DNA of 64,000 nucleotides, taken from the NCBI RefSeq assembly GCF_004187715.1, contig NZ_QZWF01000022.1:29693-93692 (forward strand), in the 5' to 3' direction. The translations under genes were made by a program, and so were the position numbers. Below, in pieces: positions 45,180 through 54,402 of the stretch. The stretch comes from Streptomyces sp. F001. Its GTDB lineage: Bacteria > Actinomycetota > Actinomycetes > Streptomycetales > Streptomycetaceae. The notes beneath the pieces are model-generated. The model was not told the DNA's origin. It worked only from the letters and a program-made list of their open reading frames with translations, and did not search any database. Numbering within the stretch: the stretch's first letter is position 1; each line of letters starts with the position of its first letter.

Positions 45180-46571
45180 ATGACCCCACGTCCCCCCGCC
45201 ACGCCGTCCCGCCGCACCCTGCTGCGCACGCTGGCCGCCCTGCCCGCCTCGGCGCTCGTCCTGGGCGAACTGCCCGGCATGCTCGGCACCGCCGAGGCCG
45301 CTGCGCCCCCCAGCGGCTCCGCCACCCGCTACACCATCGTCCCGTTCCTCAACAGCAACGACGGGACCGTGAACGTCTACCAGTCCGACGACGCCACCGA
45401 CTTCCGGCTGCTGAGGTCCTCGGCCTACACCCCGCCCGCCAACCGGATCCGCGACGCCGCGATCTTCCGGCACACCGACGGCTACTACTACATCACCTAC
45501 ACCACGCACACATGGCAGGACACCAGCACCACCATCGGCTTCGCCCGCAGCTCCGACCGGGTCAACTGGACGTTCCTGTACGACTACCCGGTCCCGATCG
45601 CCAACCTGTCGCGCGCCTGGGCGCCCGAGTGGTTCGTGGACAGCGACGGCAGCGTGAACGTCATCGTGTCCTGCTCCACCACCGACGACGAGTGGATCTT
45701 CACCCCGTACCGTCTCCGAGCCACCAACTCCGCGCTCACCGCGTGGACTTCACCCGTCGCCCTGTCCGGCATCGGTGCCAACCACATCGACACGTTCATC
45801 GTGCGGATCGGCTCGACCTACCACGCCTTCCCGAAGAACGAGACGACCAAGTACATCGAGTACGCCACGGCTTCCAGCCTCACCGGCCCGTACACCATCC
45901 GCCGCACCGGCGACTGGGCGGGCTGGGGCAGCTACCGCGAGGGCCCTGCGCTGGTGCAGCTCGACAACGGCGGCTGGCGCATCTTCTTCGACGGCTACGG
46001 CGACGGTACGTACTACTACAGCGACAGCTACGACACGTTCGCCACCTGGAGCGCGCCGCGCGCCCTGCCCGGCATCTCGGGCACCGCACGCCACTTCACC
46101 GTGATCAAGGAGACGGTCCCGGGCGGCGTGAGCCTGGCCCGCAACACCACCCGCTCCTTCCGCTCCGCCAACTACTCCACCCGCTACTGGCAACAGCAGT
46201 CCGCGCTGCTCAATCTCCCGGTGGTGACCGGCTCCAGCACCGCCGCCGAGAAGCAGGCGTCCACCTTCACCGTCGTCGCCGGCCTCGCCGACGCGAACGC
46301 CTGCTCCTTCCGCGACGCCTCCGGCAATTACCTGCGCCACTACGGCTTCCGGGGCCGCTTCGACCCCAACGACGGCACGACGACATTCGCCCGCGACGCA
46401 ACCTTCATCGCCCGCACCGGCACGGCAACGGACTCGATCCGCCTCGAGTCGTACAACTACCCGGGCCGCTACCTGCGCCACTACGACTACCAACTCCGCG
46501 TGGACCTGCCGGACGGCACGGAGCTGTTCCGGCAGGACAGTTCCTTTACGCCAGTGACATCCTGGGCCTGA
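45180..46571 (+). CDS. Tat-exported GH43-type glycoside hydrolase with arabinose-binding (AbfB) domain
   Basis: 463 residues from ATG 45180, with GGAGGAG upstream. The signal RRTLLRTLAALPASALVLGELPG is twin-arginine-like. The five-bladed propeller (about 45-310) has RDAAIFRHTDGYYYITYTTH, RAWAPEWFVD and HIDTFIVRIGSTYHAFPKNE, as in GH43 relatives. The C-terminal about 140 residues are an AbfB/CBM42 domain with two matching units, NYLRHYGFRGRFDPNDGTT and RYLRHYDYQLRVDLPDGT. It likely acts on arabinose-containing polysaccharides outside the cell; alpha-arabinofuranosidase or arabinanase is probable. Confidence 0.87.
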   Translation: MTPRPPATPSRRTLLRTLAALPASALVLGELPGMLGTAEAAAPPSGSATRYTIVPFLNSNDGTVNVYQSDDATDFRLLRSSAYTPPANRIRDAAIFRHTDGYYYITYTTHTWQDTSTTIGFARSSDRVNWTFLYDYPVPIANLSRAWAPEWFVDSDGSVNVIVSCSTTDDEWIFTPYRLRATNSALTAWTSPVALSGIGANHIDTFIVRIGSTYHAFPKNETTKYIEYATASSLTGPYTIRRTGDWAGWGSYREGPALVQLDNGGWRIFFDGYGDGTYYYSDSYDTFATWSAPRALPGISGTARHFTVIKETVPGGVSLARNTTRSFRSANYSTRYWQQQSALLNLPVVTGSSTAAEKQASTFTVVAGLADANACSFRDASGNYLRHYGFRGRFDPNDGTTTFARDATFIARTGTATDSIRLESYNYPGRYLRHYDYQLRVDLPDGTELFRQDSSFTPVTSWA

Positions 46572-47301
46572 GCAGCACTGCCGCTGACCTGGGCGGACGC
46601 GCTGGCGGCTGCGGAACACTTCCCTCCCGTTCCCTCGATTCCCGGGAGTTCCCGCGCAAGTGTGCATTGGATGTGCACTGGGCGCTGTGGGAGCGGGCCA
46701 GCAGCGACCGCACCGCCCGCTCGAACCCCGGCTCCGCCGGTACGGCGTGGGTGGGCACCGGGGCGTTGGCGACGGCCACCCACCGCACGCCGTTCCACGG
46801 CCGCAGCCCCTGCTCGGTCAACTCCGGGAAGATCCAGCGGTTCCCGGCGTCCGCCGCGGCGTCGAGGACGGCGCGCCCCACGGCCACGTGATCCGGCGTG
46901 TTCCATGTGCCCGAGCCCCAGGTCGTATGGTGGTTGAGGGTGATCACCAGCTCGGGGCGATGCCGGCGGATGGCCGCGGCGATGTCGCGACGCAAAGGGA
47001 GGCCGTACTCGATCACACCGTCCTGGTGCTCGAGAAACTCCACTTCCGAAACACCCACAGCGGCGGCACTGGCACGCTGCTCCTTCTCCCGCAGCGGCCC
47101 GGCCTGCTGGGGCGGCAGCGTGTCGATGCCTGCCTCGCCGCGGGTGGCGAGGACGTAGGCGACGTCGCGCCCCTCCCCGGTCCAGGCGGCGACAGCGGCG
47201 GAGCAGCCGTCGAGGTCATCGGGATGGGCCACCACGGCGAGGGCACGCTGCCAGTCCTCGGGCATGGGCCGCAGGGGTGGGGGAGACGCACTGGTCATCA
47301 T
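46546..47301 (-). CDS. PIG-L family deacetylase with aberrant C-terminus
   Basis: 251 residues. The zinc-binding AHPDDLDG and the later NHHTTWGSGTWNTPDHVAVGRAVLDAA are intact, as in LmbE/GlcNAc-type deacetylases. After FERAVRSLLARS at about residue 200 the sequence becomes Arg/Pro/Ser-rich (REREGSVPQPPARPPRSA) and runs to a stop inside the GH43 gene, where relatives end with a final helix and strand. The C-terminus has therefore probably been lost and replaced by read-through. It follows the MFS gene by 10 nt on the same strand. Activity may be impaired. Confidence 0.7.
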   Translation of the reverse strand: MMTSASPPPLRPMPEDWQRALAVVAHPDDLDGCSAAVAAWTGEGRDVAYVLATRGEAGIDTLPPQQAGPLREKEQRASAAAVGVSEVEFLEHQDGVIEYGLPLRRDIAAAIRRHRPELVITLNHHTTWGSGTWNTPDHVAVGRAVLDAAADAGNRWIFPELTEQGLRPWNGVRWVAVANAPVPTHAVPAEPGFERAVRSLLARSHSAQCTSNAHLRGNSRESREREGSVPQPPARPPRSAAVLLRPRMSLA

Positions 47302-47311
47302 GTCGCCTTCG

Positions 47312-48838
47312 TCAGTGGTTCGGGTGAGGGTGGGCGAGGCGTGGCGCCAGGGGCGGTTCCATCAGCCACCCGTGGGTGCGCCAGTGCACCCGGTGCGGGA
47401 CCGCGGCGGTGGGGCCCAGCGTCATGAAGGCCAGCAGGGCGCCGCCGCACAGCAGCGCCGCGCACAGCGGCATCGCCCGGCTGAACGACGCGTCGAAGGC
47501 GACGCCGGAGCGGTACGCGTCCGGGCCCATGCCTACCAGGAGCGGCAGGGCTGCCACGGCCACCAGGCCGGATGCCCGCGCCGCCGCGTTGTTGATGCCG
47601 CTGGCCACCCCGGCGTTCCGGTCGTCCACGGACGACAGGAGGGTCACGGTCAGCGGAGCGACCATCGTGGCCATCCCGGCCCCGATGATCAGCAGCGCGG
47701 GGAGCACATCGGTCAGGTACGAGGTGCCGGGGCCGACCCGCAGCATCATCATCATGCCGACCGCGCACACGAGCGGACCCACGCTGAGCGGGAGACGGGG
47801 ACCGGTGCGCCGGGCCAGTTCTCCCGCGTGGGACGAGAAGAGCAGCATGATCATGGTGTTCGGCAGCATCGCCGCACCCGCTTGCAGCGCCGAGTACCCG
47901 ACGACGATCTGCAATTGGAGAGTGGTGAGGAAGAAGAAGCCGCCCAGGCCCGCGTACACGCACAGGGTGGTCAGGTTGACCGAGGTGAACTGGCGTGAGG
48001 AGAACAGGGACAGCGGCATCATCGGGTCGGAGCTGCGCCGCTCCACGGTCACGAACGCGACTCCCGCCACCACGGCAGCGATCGCCGTGACGGTGACGAC
48101 AACGCCGCCCGTGCGGGCCTCGGTCAGTGCGTACGTCGCCAGACCGAGGGTGAGGGCACCGAGGACGGCTCCGGGAAGGTCGAACCCGTGCTGCCGGCGA
48201 GCGGTGCGCTCGGCCTTCTTCGCCTCGGGAGAGGCGGCCCCCACGGACTCCGGGACGTGGCGGAGCGCGATCGGCACACACGCGAGCGCCAGCGGAACGC
48301 TGAGCAGGAACGCCCAGCGCCAGCCAGGACCGTCGACCAGCCAACCTCCCAGGAACGGCCCGAGCGCCGCGCCGATACCTCCGAACCCCGACCACAGACC
48401 GACCACGCGCGGCCGGTCGTCGGGGTGGAAGGAGGCCTCGATGAGCGCCAGCGAGCCGGGCGTGAGCAGGGCACCGCCGACCCCCTGGAGGGCGCGCGCC
48501 GCGACGAGTGTCCCGGTGTCGGGGGCCAGGCCGCACAGCAGGGAGGCCGCGGCGAACCACACCACGCCCAGCAGGAAGATCCGGCGCCGGCCGAAGCGGT
48601 CGCCCAGGGCACCTCCCAGCAGGAGGAGACCCGCCAGCGTCAGCATGTATGCGTTCACGGTCCACTGGAGCGCGGCCAGATCGGCGTCGAAGTCGTCACC
48701 GATACGGGGCAGCGCGACATTGGTGACCGTTGAACCCAGGAGCACCACGCCCGAGCCCAGGACGGTGGTCAGAAGGATCCACCTGCCGCGGGCGCTCGCG
48801 ATGCGTATGGAGGGCTGCTCGTGTGAAGAGGTGTCCAT
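47312..48838 (-). CDS. MFS exporter, DHA2 (EmrB/QacA) family
   Basis: 508 residues with about 14 membrane helices. Motif A occurs as GGALGDRFGRRRIF after TM2, and motif C as GPFLGGWLVDGPGWRWAFLLSVPLAL. LNVGLPR-type start VTNVALPRIGDDFDADLAALQW is characteristic. It exports drugs or metabolites using the proton gradient. The PIG-L gene follows closely, so the two may be cotranscribed. Its promoter region (48839-48970) adjoins the remains of an SDR gene. No regulator is adjacent. Confidence 0.93.
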   Translation of the reverse strand: MDTSSHEQPSIRIASARGRWILLTTVLGSGVVLLGSTVTNVALPRIGDDFDADLAALQWTVNAYMLTLAGLLLLGGALGDRFGRRRIFLLGVVWFAAASLLCGLAPDTGTLVAARALQGVGGALLTPGSLALIEASFHPDDRPRVVGLWSGFGGIGAALGPFLGGWLVDGPGWRWAFLLSVPLALACVPIALRHVPESVGAASPEAKKAERTARRQHGFDLPGAVLGALTLGLATYALTEARTGGVVVTVTAIAAVVAGVAFVTVERRSSDPMMPLSLFSSRQFTSVNLTTLCVYAGLGGFFFLTTLQLQIVVGYSALQAGAAMLPNTMIMLLFSSHAGELARRTGPRLPLSVGPLVCAVGMMMMLRVGPGTSYLTDVLPALLIIGAGMATMVAPLTVTLLSSVDDRNAGVASGINNAAARASGLVAVAALPLLVGMGPDAYRSGVAFDASFSRAMPLCAALLCGGALLAFMTLGPTAAVPHRVHWRTHGWLMEPPLAPRLAHPHPNH

Positions 48839-48970
48839 GTCGGATTCCTGTGGTGCCCCTGGGATGTGTTCGTGGACGATGCGAACGGGCCGGTGGTCCT
48901 GACGACTGACAGAAACGTTGTGACACCTATGACCGGGCAGGTGGCCCGGATGCGACAGGCACGGTTGGGT

Positions 48971-49759
48971 TCAGGAGAGTTCGAGCCCGCCGTCGATGGT
49001 GAGGATCTGCCCGGTGACGTAGGTGCCCTGGGGGTCGGCGATGCGCAGGATCCAGTCCGCGATGTCCTTGGGGTCACCGAGCCGACCCGTGGGGATGCGC
49101 TCGCGTTCGCCGGCCCGGATCCTGGGTGACAGTGTCGCTGGAAAGCCCTGCCGAGGCCAGCACGTCGGTCTCGGTGGGGCCGGGTGCGATGGCGTTCACC
49201 CGCACTCCCTCGGGGGCGAGCTCAAGTGCCCGGCTGCGGGGCAGCTGTTCCAGGGCGCTCTTGGCGGCGGCGTAGTGCGCCTCGCCGGCCAGGGGACGGT
49301 GGCCGTAGGTGCTGGAGATCATTGACGATCGAACCGGCGGAGCTGGACCGCAGGTGCGGCAGAGCCGCACGAGCCAGCAAACTCGGTGCCGTCACGTGAA
49401 GTTCGAACAGATTGGCGATCACTGTCCGGTCCGTCTCGGCCAGCGGCATCAGGGCGGCGATCCCGGCTTGTTCACCAGCAGATCCAGTCGGCCCCACCGC
49501 TCCACGGCGGCGGACACGATCCTTTCGGCGGTGCCCTCCTCGCACACATCGGACGACAGGACCGCGATGTTGGCGTGGGCGCGAGCGGTCTCTTCCGGAG
49601 CACCCTGCCGCCGCCCCACGCCGAGGACGTGTGCCCCCGACTCGGCGAGTGCGATGGCTGTGGCCTGGCCGATACCCGATCCCGCGCCGGTGACGATGGC
49701 GATGCGGCGCGGCGCGGCGCGGCGCGGCGCGAGAAGTTCAACGTTGCGGAGCTGGACAT
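48971..49759 (-). pseudogene. Short-chain dehydrogenase, several frameshifts
   Basis: Reading from ATG 49759, SDR parts are found in changing frames: MSSSATLNFS; then RIAIVTGAGSGIGQATAIAL to WGRLDLLVNK; then AGIAALMPLAETDRTVIANL to SSSAGSIVN; then STYGHRPLAGEAHYAAAKSA to GLSSDTVTQ; then IRAGERERIPTGRLGDPKDI to ILTIDGGLELS and TGA at 48971. Breaks lie near 49706-49730 (a GGCGC repeat), 49470, 49320 and 49120. All key motifs existed (glycine loop, YxxxK, GG-end), so it was a functional oxidoreductase. It cannot be made as one protein now. Multiple sequencing errors are an alternative. Confidence 0.85.
49706..49730 (-). repeat. Five tandem GGCGC pentanucleotides in the SDR 5' region
   Basis: Five exact copies of GGCGC lie within the first codons of the broken SDR gene. 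Because the unit is not a multiple of three, each gain or loss changes frame, and the frame is in fact different on the two sides. Confidence 0.8.
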
Positions 49760-49767
49760 GGTGTCCT

Positions 49768-49796
49768 TTGTTCGTTATTCAGTGAACATCGAACAA
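49768..49796. promoter_or_regulatory. Inverted repeat TTGTTCG-N15-CGAACAA before the SDR gene
   Basis: Perfect 7-bp arms, 9 bp upstream of the SDR ATG, also enclosing TTCAGTGAA. The half-site GAACA recurs before the AhpD-like and quinone oxidoreductase genes, so it may be an operator for a local regulator such as the ArsR protein at 53850. Confidence 0.4.
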
Positions 49797-49913
49797 CGTA
49801 ACAGGCGTCCGCGTGATCATGTGACACGGTGTGAACTGCTGAACGTCCGTCTCCTCGTCGCAGGCCGGGAGACGACGAGGAGACGGACGGTGCGGGCCGG
49901 CCGCGTGGGCGGC

Positions 49914-50387
49914 TCAGCCGAACTGGCCGGGCTGATAGCTCCCGGCGGGCTGCTGGTTGATGACGTTGATGCGGTTGTAGGCGTTGATGATCGCGATGAG
50001 GGAGATCAGCGCGGCGAGCTGGTCCTCGTCGTAGTGCTTGGCGGCGTTCGCCCAAGCCTCGTCGGTGACTCCACCCGCGGCATCGGCGAGCCGGGTGCCT
50101 TGCTCGGCCAGCTCCAGCGCGGCGCGCTCGGCGTCGGTGAAGACAGTGGCCTCCCGCCAGGCTGTCACCAGGTTGAGGCGCTGAGCGGTCTCTCCCGCGT
50201 GGGCGGCGTCCTTGGTGTGCATGTCGGTGCAGAAGCCGCAGCCATTGATCTGGCTTGCGCGGATCTTCACCAGTTCCTGTGTCGTGTGCGGCAGCGTCGT
50301 GTCCGACAGCACCTTGTTGGCCGAATTGATGTGCTTCAGGACCTTGCCCCCGAGCGCATTGCCGAAGTAATTGAGACGCGCATCCAT
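49914..50387 (-). CDS. Carboxymuconolactone decarboxylase/AhpD-like protein
   Basis: 157 residues from ATG 50387 with AGAGGAGC upstream; a longer opening is not used. The alkylhydroperoxidase-like motif appears as VKIRASQINGCGFCTDMHTKDAAHAGET (C-x2-C and the conserved His), and AALISLIAIINAYNRINVI closes the helical domain. Such proteins use the Cys pair for peroxide reduction or disulfide exchange. It is divergent from a frameshifted alpha/beta hydrolase gene and sits among redox-related genes (SDR remnant, quinone oxidoreductase). Confidence 0.92.
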   Translation of the reverse strand: MDARLNYFGNALGGKVLKHINSANKVLSDTTLPHTTQELVKIRASQINGCGFCTDMHTKDAAHAGETAQRLNLVTAWREATVFTDAERAALELAEQGTRLADAAGGVTDEAWANAAKHYDEDQLAALISLIAIINAYNRINVINQQPAGSYQPGQFG

Positions 50388-50589
50388 GGTGTGCTCCTCT
50401 CGCCGTAGGACTGATTCACACCATTGACCGGGCTGGCCCGGTGAACTGTGACAGGGGCGGCGGAGATGTGGCATGCGTCACAGCGTCGGACTAAGTGTGA
50501 CAATGTTTGAACACGCTGTGTCTGAACGCCAACTCAGTTATGGTCGTGGGCGCGCTACGTGAGACCTCGATCGACGAAGGACTCGAATC

Positions 50590-51328
50590 ATGCCTGCGAT
50601 CCTGATCCACGGCGTCCCCGACACCCACCATGTGGGACGGGGTTCGTCGGCATCTGACTCGGACCGACGTGGAAGCCTGGGACCTGCCCGGGTTCGGCGT
50701 ACCGCGACCGGAGGGCTTCGACTCCACCAAGGAGGAGTACGTCGACTGGCTCATCGACCGACTGGAGCGGGTCGGCGAGCCGGTCGACCTCGTCGGCCAC
50801 GACTGGGGCTGCATCCTCACCGCTCGCGTCGCCTCCCTACGGCCCGATCTGGTCCGCACATGGGCGGGCGGCAACGGGCCGATCAACGCCGGCTACGTGT
50901 GGCATCCGCTCGCGAAGATCTGGCAGGACCCGATCGAGGGCGACCGCTTCATGAGCGAGCTGGAACCCGCATCGTTCGCCGATGATGTGGCGGCGGGTTT
51001 CGACGTACCGGTCGACCTCGCCCGAGAGATGGTCAGCCGCGTGGACGAGCCCATGAAGGACAGTGTCCTCAGGCTCTACCAGTCCGCCCTGACCATGGGG
51101 GCGGAGTGGGAGCCGGCGCTGTCGCAGGTGTCCGCGCCGTGCCTGGTGTTCTGGGGCGTGCTGGATCCTGCCTGCCAGATCGAGTTCGGTGAGAAGCTCG
51201 CCGCCTCATTGGGGGCTCCCGAGGTCGTGAGGCTCGACTGCAACCATTGGCCGCTCCTGCAAGAGCCCGCCGAGGTGGCCGCGGCCATCGAAACGCACTG
51301 GAACACGCACGCGGGAAGGACGCCGTGA
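50590..51328 (+). pseudogene. Alpha/beta hydrolase with a 5' frameshift
   Basis: ATG 50590 (GAAGGA upstream) starts MPAILIHGVPDTHHV, the oxyanion strand of an epoxide-hydrolase-like enzyme. Near 50632 two bases seem missing: the other 230 residues continue in another frame as WDGVRRHLTRTDVEAWDLPGFG, LVGHDWGCILTA (nucleophile Asp-type elbow), APCLVFWGVLDPACQ and DCNHWPLLQEP (His). Starting instead at ATG 50630 gives 232 residues without the HG-x-P strand, likely unfolded or inactive. A sequencing slip would restore an intact gene, so status is uncertain. Confidence 0.75.
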
Positions 51329-51424
51329 CGCCCGGTCAGCACATCTCCAGGCGTCACCGGCAGGGCGAGGTATCAACGGCGTGTGCCCGCCGGAAGACCG
51401 AGCCGGCCGAGGACTACCGTCGCC

Positions 51425-52738
51425 TCAGGCCGTGACCGCGGTGCCTTCGAGGAGCGTGTCGCTGAGCTGCTTGCGGGAGGCGGTACCGAGCTTCGCGAAC
51501 ACCTTGCGCAGATGCCATTCCACGGTGTGCGGGCTGATGAAGAGCTGGGCGCCGATCTCGGGGTTCGTCATCCCGTCACCGGCCAGGCGCGCGATCTGCG
51601 CCTCCTGGGCGGCGAGAGCCGTACGTGCCTCGACACTGCGTTTGCGCACCGTTGCACCGGCGCCGCGCAACTCCTTCCAGGCACGTTCCGCGAAGGCCTC
51701 GACCCCGATCCGGCTGAGGATCTTGTACGCGATCCCCAGTTGCTCGCGTGCGTCGACGCGGCGGTTCTCCCGCCGCAGCCATTCTCCGTAGAGCAGATGG
51801 GAGCGGGCGTACGTGATCCGGACGTCGGTGCGGCCAAGTCGCTCGATCGCCTCCCGGTACAGGGCCTCGGCAGCGGGCCCCTCGCTCACCTGGGCACGCA
51901 CCATGGCCGAGGTACCAAGGGCCCAGTCGGTACCGCTCACTTGTGCCATTCCGTCAAGCGCCTGAGCGGCCTCGGCGGCGCGGGCAGGCCTTCCGCTCCG
52001 CACGGCAGCCTCCACGAGCTCGACCATCGACCTGATCGCGAGTCCGAGTTCCTGCAGGTTCTCGGCGCCCCGCTCGGCCGCGGCGTAGGCTTCCTCGTAG
52101 CGGCCGAGTCCGTTGTAGAGCACCGCCTTCGCCCACTGGCTCGAACTGAGTATGTTGCCCTGTCCTCCCTGGTACAGATCCGCGTCCCGGGTCATCGCGT
52201 CGATCGTCTTGAGCATCGGGGCTTCCCGGCCCTTCCACGGCTCCGTCGCCATGGACACGTAATGGGCGAGGTAGCGGTTGCCGGCAGCCTCACCGATGGT
52301 CTGCGCCTCAGCGATCAGCGTGTCCGCGTGGTCGAGTTCACCGGCCAGCACCCGGTTCGACACCAGTTGCAGGAGAGCCGACGGCAGCACCGACAGCGCC
52401 CCCGTCTCGCGGGCCAGATCGACCAGCCTCGTCGAGAGCACCGTATTGCTGTGGAAATCCCAGACGTTGAAGGCCATGCGAGCGGCGAGCGGGTACCAGC
52501 CGAGGCCTTCCTCCCTGGAGACTTCTTCGGTGCGGAAGGAGTCCAGGGCCCGCAGCACCACGGGCGCGCCCGCCGCGTAACCAGCGACGGTCATCACGGC
52601 CAGGCCCCGCAGGAGCAGATCATTGCGCTCCGGTGCCGGCCCCGGCGGTGCGGCGAGCGTCGCCCGGGCGATGTCCGGCAGTTGAACGCCGCTCGGCAGG
52701 CGGTCGATGATGAGGGCGGCGTGGAGCGCGTCGTGCTC
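51425..52738 (-). pseudogene. LuxR-family (LAL-type) regulator, N-terminal half missing
   Basis: About 438 residues remain: a TPR-like helical region from HDALHAALIIDRLPSGVQL through repeats such as RYEEAYAAAERGAENLQEL, and a C-terminal LuxR helix-turn-helix, GMTNPEIGAQLFISPHTVEWHLRKVFAKLG. LAL regulators normally have another 450-500 N-terminal residues with an ATPase (Walker A). Here the homology begins exactly at the stop codon of the quinone oxidoreductase gene, on the same strand, so a deletion or insertion joined the two. No convincing start or ribosome site exists for the remnant, though an internal start could still yield a DNA-binding fragment. Confidence 0.8.
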
Positions 52739-53714
52739 AGTCGGCGATCCGCAGCAGCAACTTGCCCGTCGACCTGCGCCCACCCATCAGCCGGTGGGCC
52801 TCGGCCGCCTCCGCCAGCGGGAACTCCGCGGTGACCGGAAGGTTCACGGTGCCGTTCGCGACCGTACGGAAGGCCCGCTCGGCGAGCGCCCGCAGCGCCT
52901 CGGGTGCCGTCTGCGCGAGGGCCAGGATGGAGAAGCCCCCGACCGAACGGCCCTGCGCGTAGAGCTCGGGCTGCCCGACCTGCCACGGCGCTTTCCCGCT
53001 CGCGTTACCGAAGGAGACCAGGCGTCCGAAGACGGCGAGGCTGTCGAGGCCGTGGCGGAGGGTGTCGCCACCGACCGGGTCGAGGACCAGGTCGACCCCC
53101 CTGCCACCGGTGACGCGGCGGACGTCGTCGGAGAAGGTGTCGGTGGTGAACACCTCGTCGTAGCCGTGCTTGAGAGCGTGCCCCGCCTTGGCCGCGGAGG
53201 AGACCACGCCGTACACCGTGCCCGCGCCCGCCGCGCGAGCCAGCTGCCCGGCCACCGTGCCGATGCCGCCCGCCGCGCCGTGCACCAGCACACTCTCTCC
53301 GGCGCGCAGTCGACCCACCTCATGGAGCAGGGCGTGCGCGGTCGGCAGCACGGTGGGCAGCGTCGCAGCGGTCCGCAGGTCCAGGCCCTCGGGGAGCGGA
53401 AAAACGGTGGCGGTCTCGGCGACCACCACCTCGGCGTAGGCGCCGCTGTTGACGAGGGCCGCGACTTCCTGACCCGGGTGCAGTCCCTCGACGCCGTGGC
53501 CGACGGCCCGGATCCGTCCGGAGACTTCCAGGCCCGGGCGGAAGGGCAGCGATTCCACCCGGTACCCCTCCGCGCGCGCCTTGAGGTCCGCGAAGTTCAC
53601 GCCCACGTAGGCGGCGTCGATGGTCACCTGGCCTGACCCGGGCCGGGGGGTTTCGGCCGTCACGAGCTGCAGCACCTCGGGGCCGCCGTACTCCTGGAAC
53701 TCGACTGCACGCAT
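52737..53714 (-). CDS. NADPH:quinone oxidoreductase-like MDR protein
   Basis: 325 residues. Medium-chain dehydrogenase without catalytic zinc: MRAVEFQEYGGPEVLQLV, a typical quinone-reductase start; GVNFADLKARAEGY; and the NADPH loop VLVHGAAGGIGTVAGQLARAAG. DLVLDPVGGDTLR and STGKLLLRIAD close the fold. It reduces quinones or enones in the cytosol. The divergent ArsR regulator lies 135 bp away, with GAACAC boxes between, so it is probably the regulator's target. It runs directly into the LuxR remnant downstream. Confidence 0.93.
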   Translation of the reverse strand: MRAVEFQEYGGPEVLQLVTAETPRPGSGQVTIDAAYVGVNFADLKARAEGYRVESLPFRPGLEVSGRIRAVGHGVEGLHPGQEVAALVNSGAYAEVVVAETATVFPLPEGLDLRTAATLPTVLPTAHALLHEVGRLRAGESVLVHGAAGGIGTVAGQLARAAGAGTVYGVVSSAAKAGHALKHGYDEVFTTDTFSDDVRRVTGGRGVDLVLDPVGGDTLRHGLDSLAVFGRLVSFGNASGKAPWQVGQPELYAQGRSVGGFSILALAQTAPEALRALAERAFRTVANGTVNLPVTAEFPLAEAAEAHRLMGGRRSTGKLLLRIAD

Positions 53715-53737
53715 CAGCGGAACGCACCCTTCGGCAA

Positions 53738-53788
53738 AGTGTTCAATGGAAAGCGAACACTAGGACTGTAAGATGCTCATCGAACACT
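53738..53788. promoter_or_regulatory. ArsR-type operator, AGTGTTC-N10-GAACACT plus a third half-site
   Basis: AGTGTTC (53738-53744) and GAACACT (53755-53761) are a perfect 7-bp inverted repeat, followed by GAACACT again at 53782-53788. They lie between divergent qor-like and arsR genes, as expected for an autoregulated repressor. Confidence 0.6.
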
Positions 53789-53849
53789 AAGCAAGCGGCT
53801 GGGACTCCCCGAGGTGACCCAGCGAGGATGCGCAGGGCGGGAGAGGCGC

Positions 53850-54194
53850 ATGTCGAAGCAGGCTGCGGGCGGCAGTCACCGTGTGGCGCCGGTGCACACG
53901 GATCCCGAGGACGTCTCCGTCCTGACCGCGCTCTCCGCGCTCGCCGATCCGGTGCGCATCCAGCTGATCCGCGAGTTGGCGGTCTCCGCCGACTGGACGC
54001 GCAGCTGTGGCAGCTTCGACGTGCCCGTCGGCAAAGCCGCACTCAGTCACCACTTCTCGGTCTTGCGCGGCGCAGGCCTGGTCGAACAGCGTGACCAGGG
54101 GCCCAAGCGAGTCAACCGACTGCGCCGCGAGGAGTTCGATGCGCGCTTCCCCGGGCTGCTCGACCTGCTCCTGCGCTCCGATGGCGCCGACTGA
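53850..54194 (+). CDS. ArsR-type winged-helix regulator
   Basis: 114 residues from ATG 53850. The helix-turn-helix is LTALSALADPVRIQLIRELAVSADW... ALSHHFSVLRGAGLVEQRDQG, the typical ArsR/SmtB layout. It has a single Cys (SCGSF) and no CxC metal motif, so it senses something other than arsenic, perhaps a redox compound. It is divergent from the quinone oxidoreductase gene and probably represses it through the GAACACT boxes. A more upstream ATG at 53814 is rejected for lack of family match. Confidence 0.9.
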   Translation: MSKQAAGGSHRVAPVHTDPEDVSVLTALSALADPVRIQLIRELAVSADWTRSCGSFDVPVGKAALSHHFSVLRGAGLVEQRDQGPKRVNRLRREEFDARFPGLLDLLLRSDGAD

Positions 54195-54235
54195 ACAGTG
54201 GACCGTGCGCCGGCCCTGACCGGCCATGCAGCCCG

Positions 54236-54264
54236 CCAACCCGCCCGGCGGCAGGGCGGGTTGG
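54236..54264. terminator. Bidirectional hairpin between arsR and GH43 genes
   Basis: CCAACCCGCCC (54236-54246) pairs perfectly with GGGCGGGTTGG (54254-54264) around a 7-nt loop, in the gap between two convergent genes. It can serve both. Confidence 0.8.
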
Positions 54265-54402
54265 GGTGGTCAGGGCTTGGATGCTGTTCCTGTCGCCACC
54301 CTGATGACGCGTCGGCCGCGGCGTCAGGTGCACCGCCGGCTGAGCGGGGGGAGCGGCGACGTGCCGGTCCCCGCGCCGGCCGACGGGCGGCCTCACCGGC
54401 GG

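Noticed and set aside
52707..53636. 309-codon plus-strand ORF opposite the quinone oxidoreductase
   Set aside because: Shadow frame; its translation has no domain and no ribosome site.
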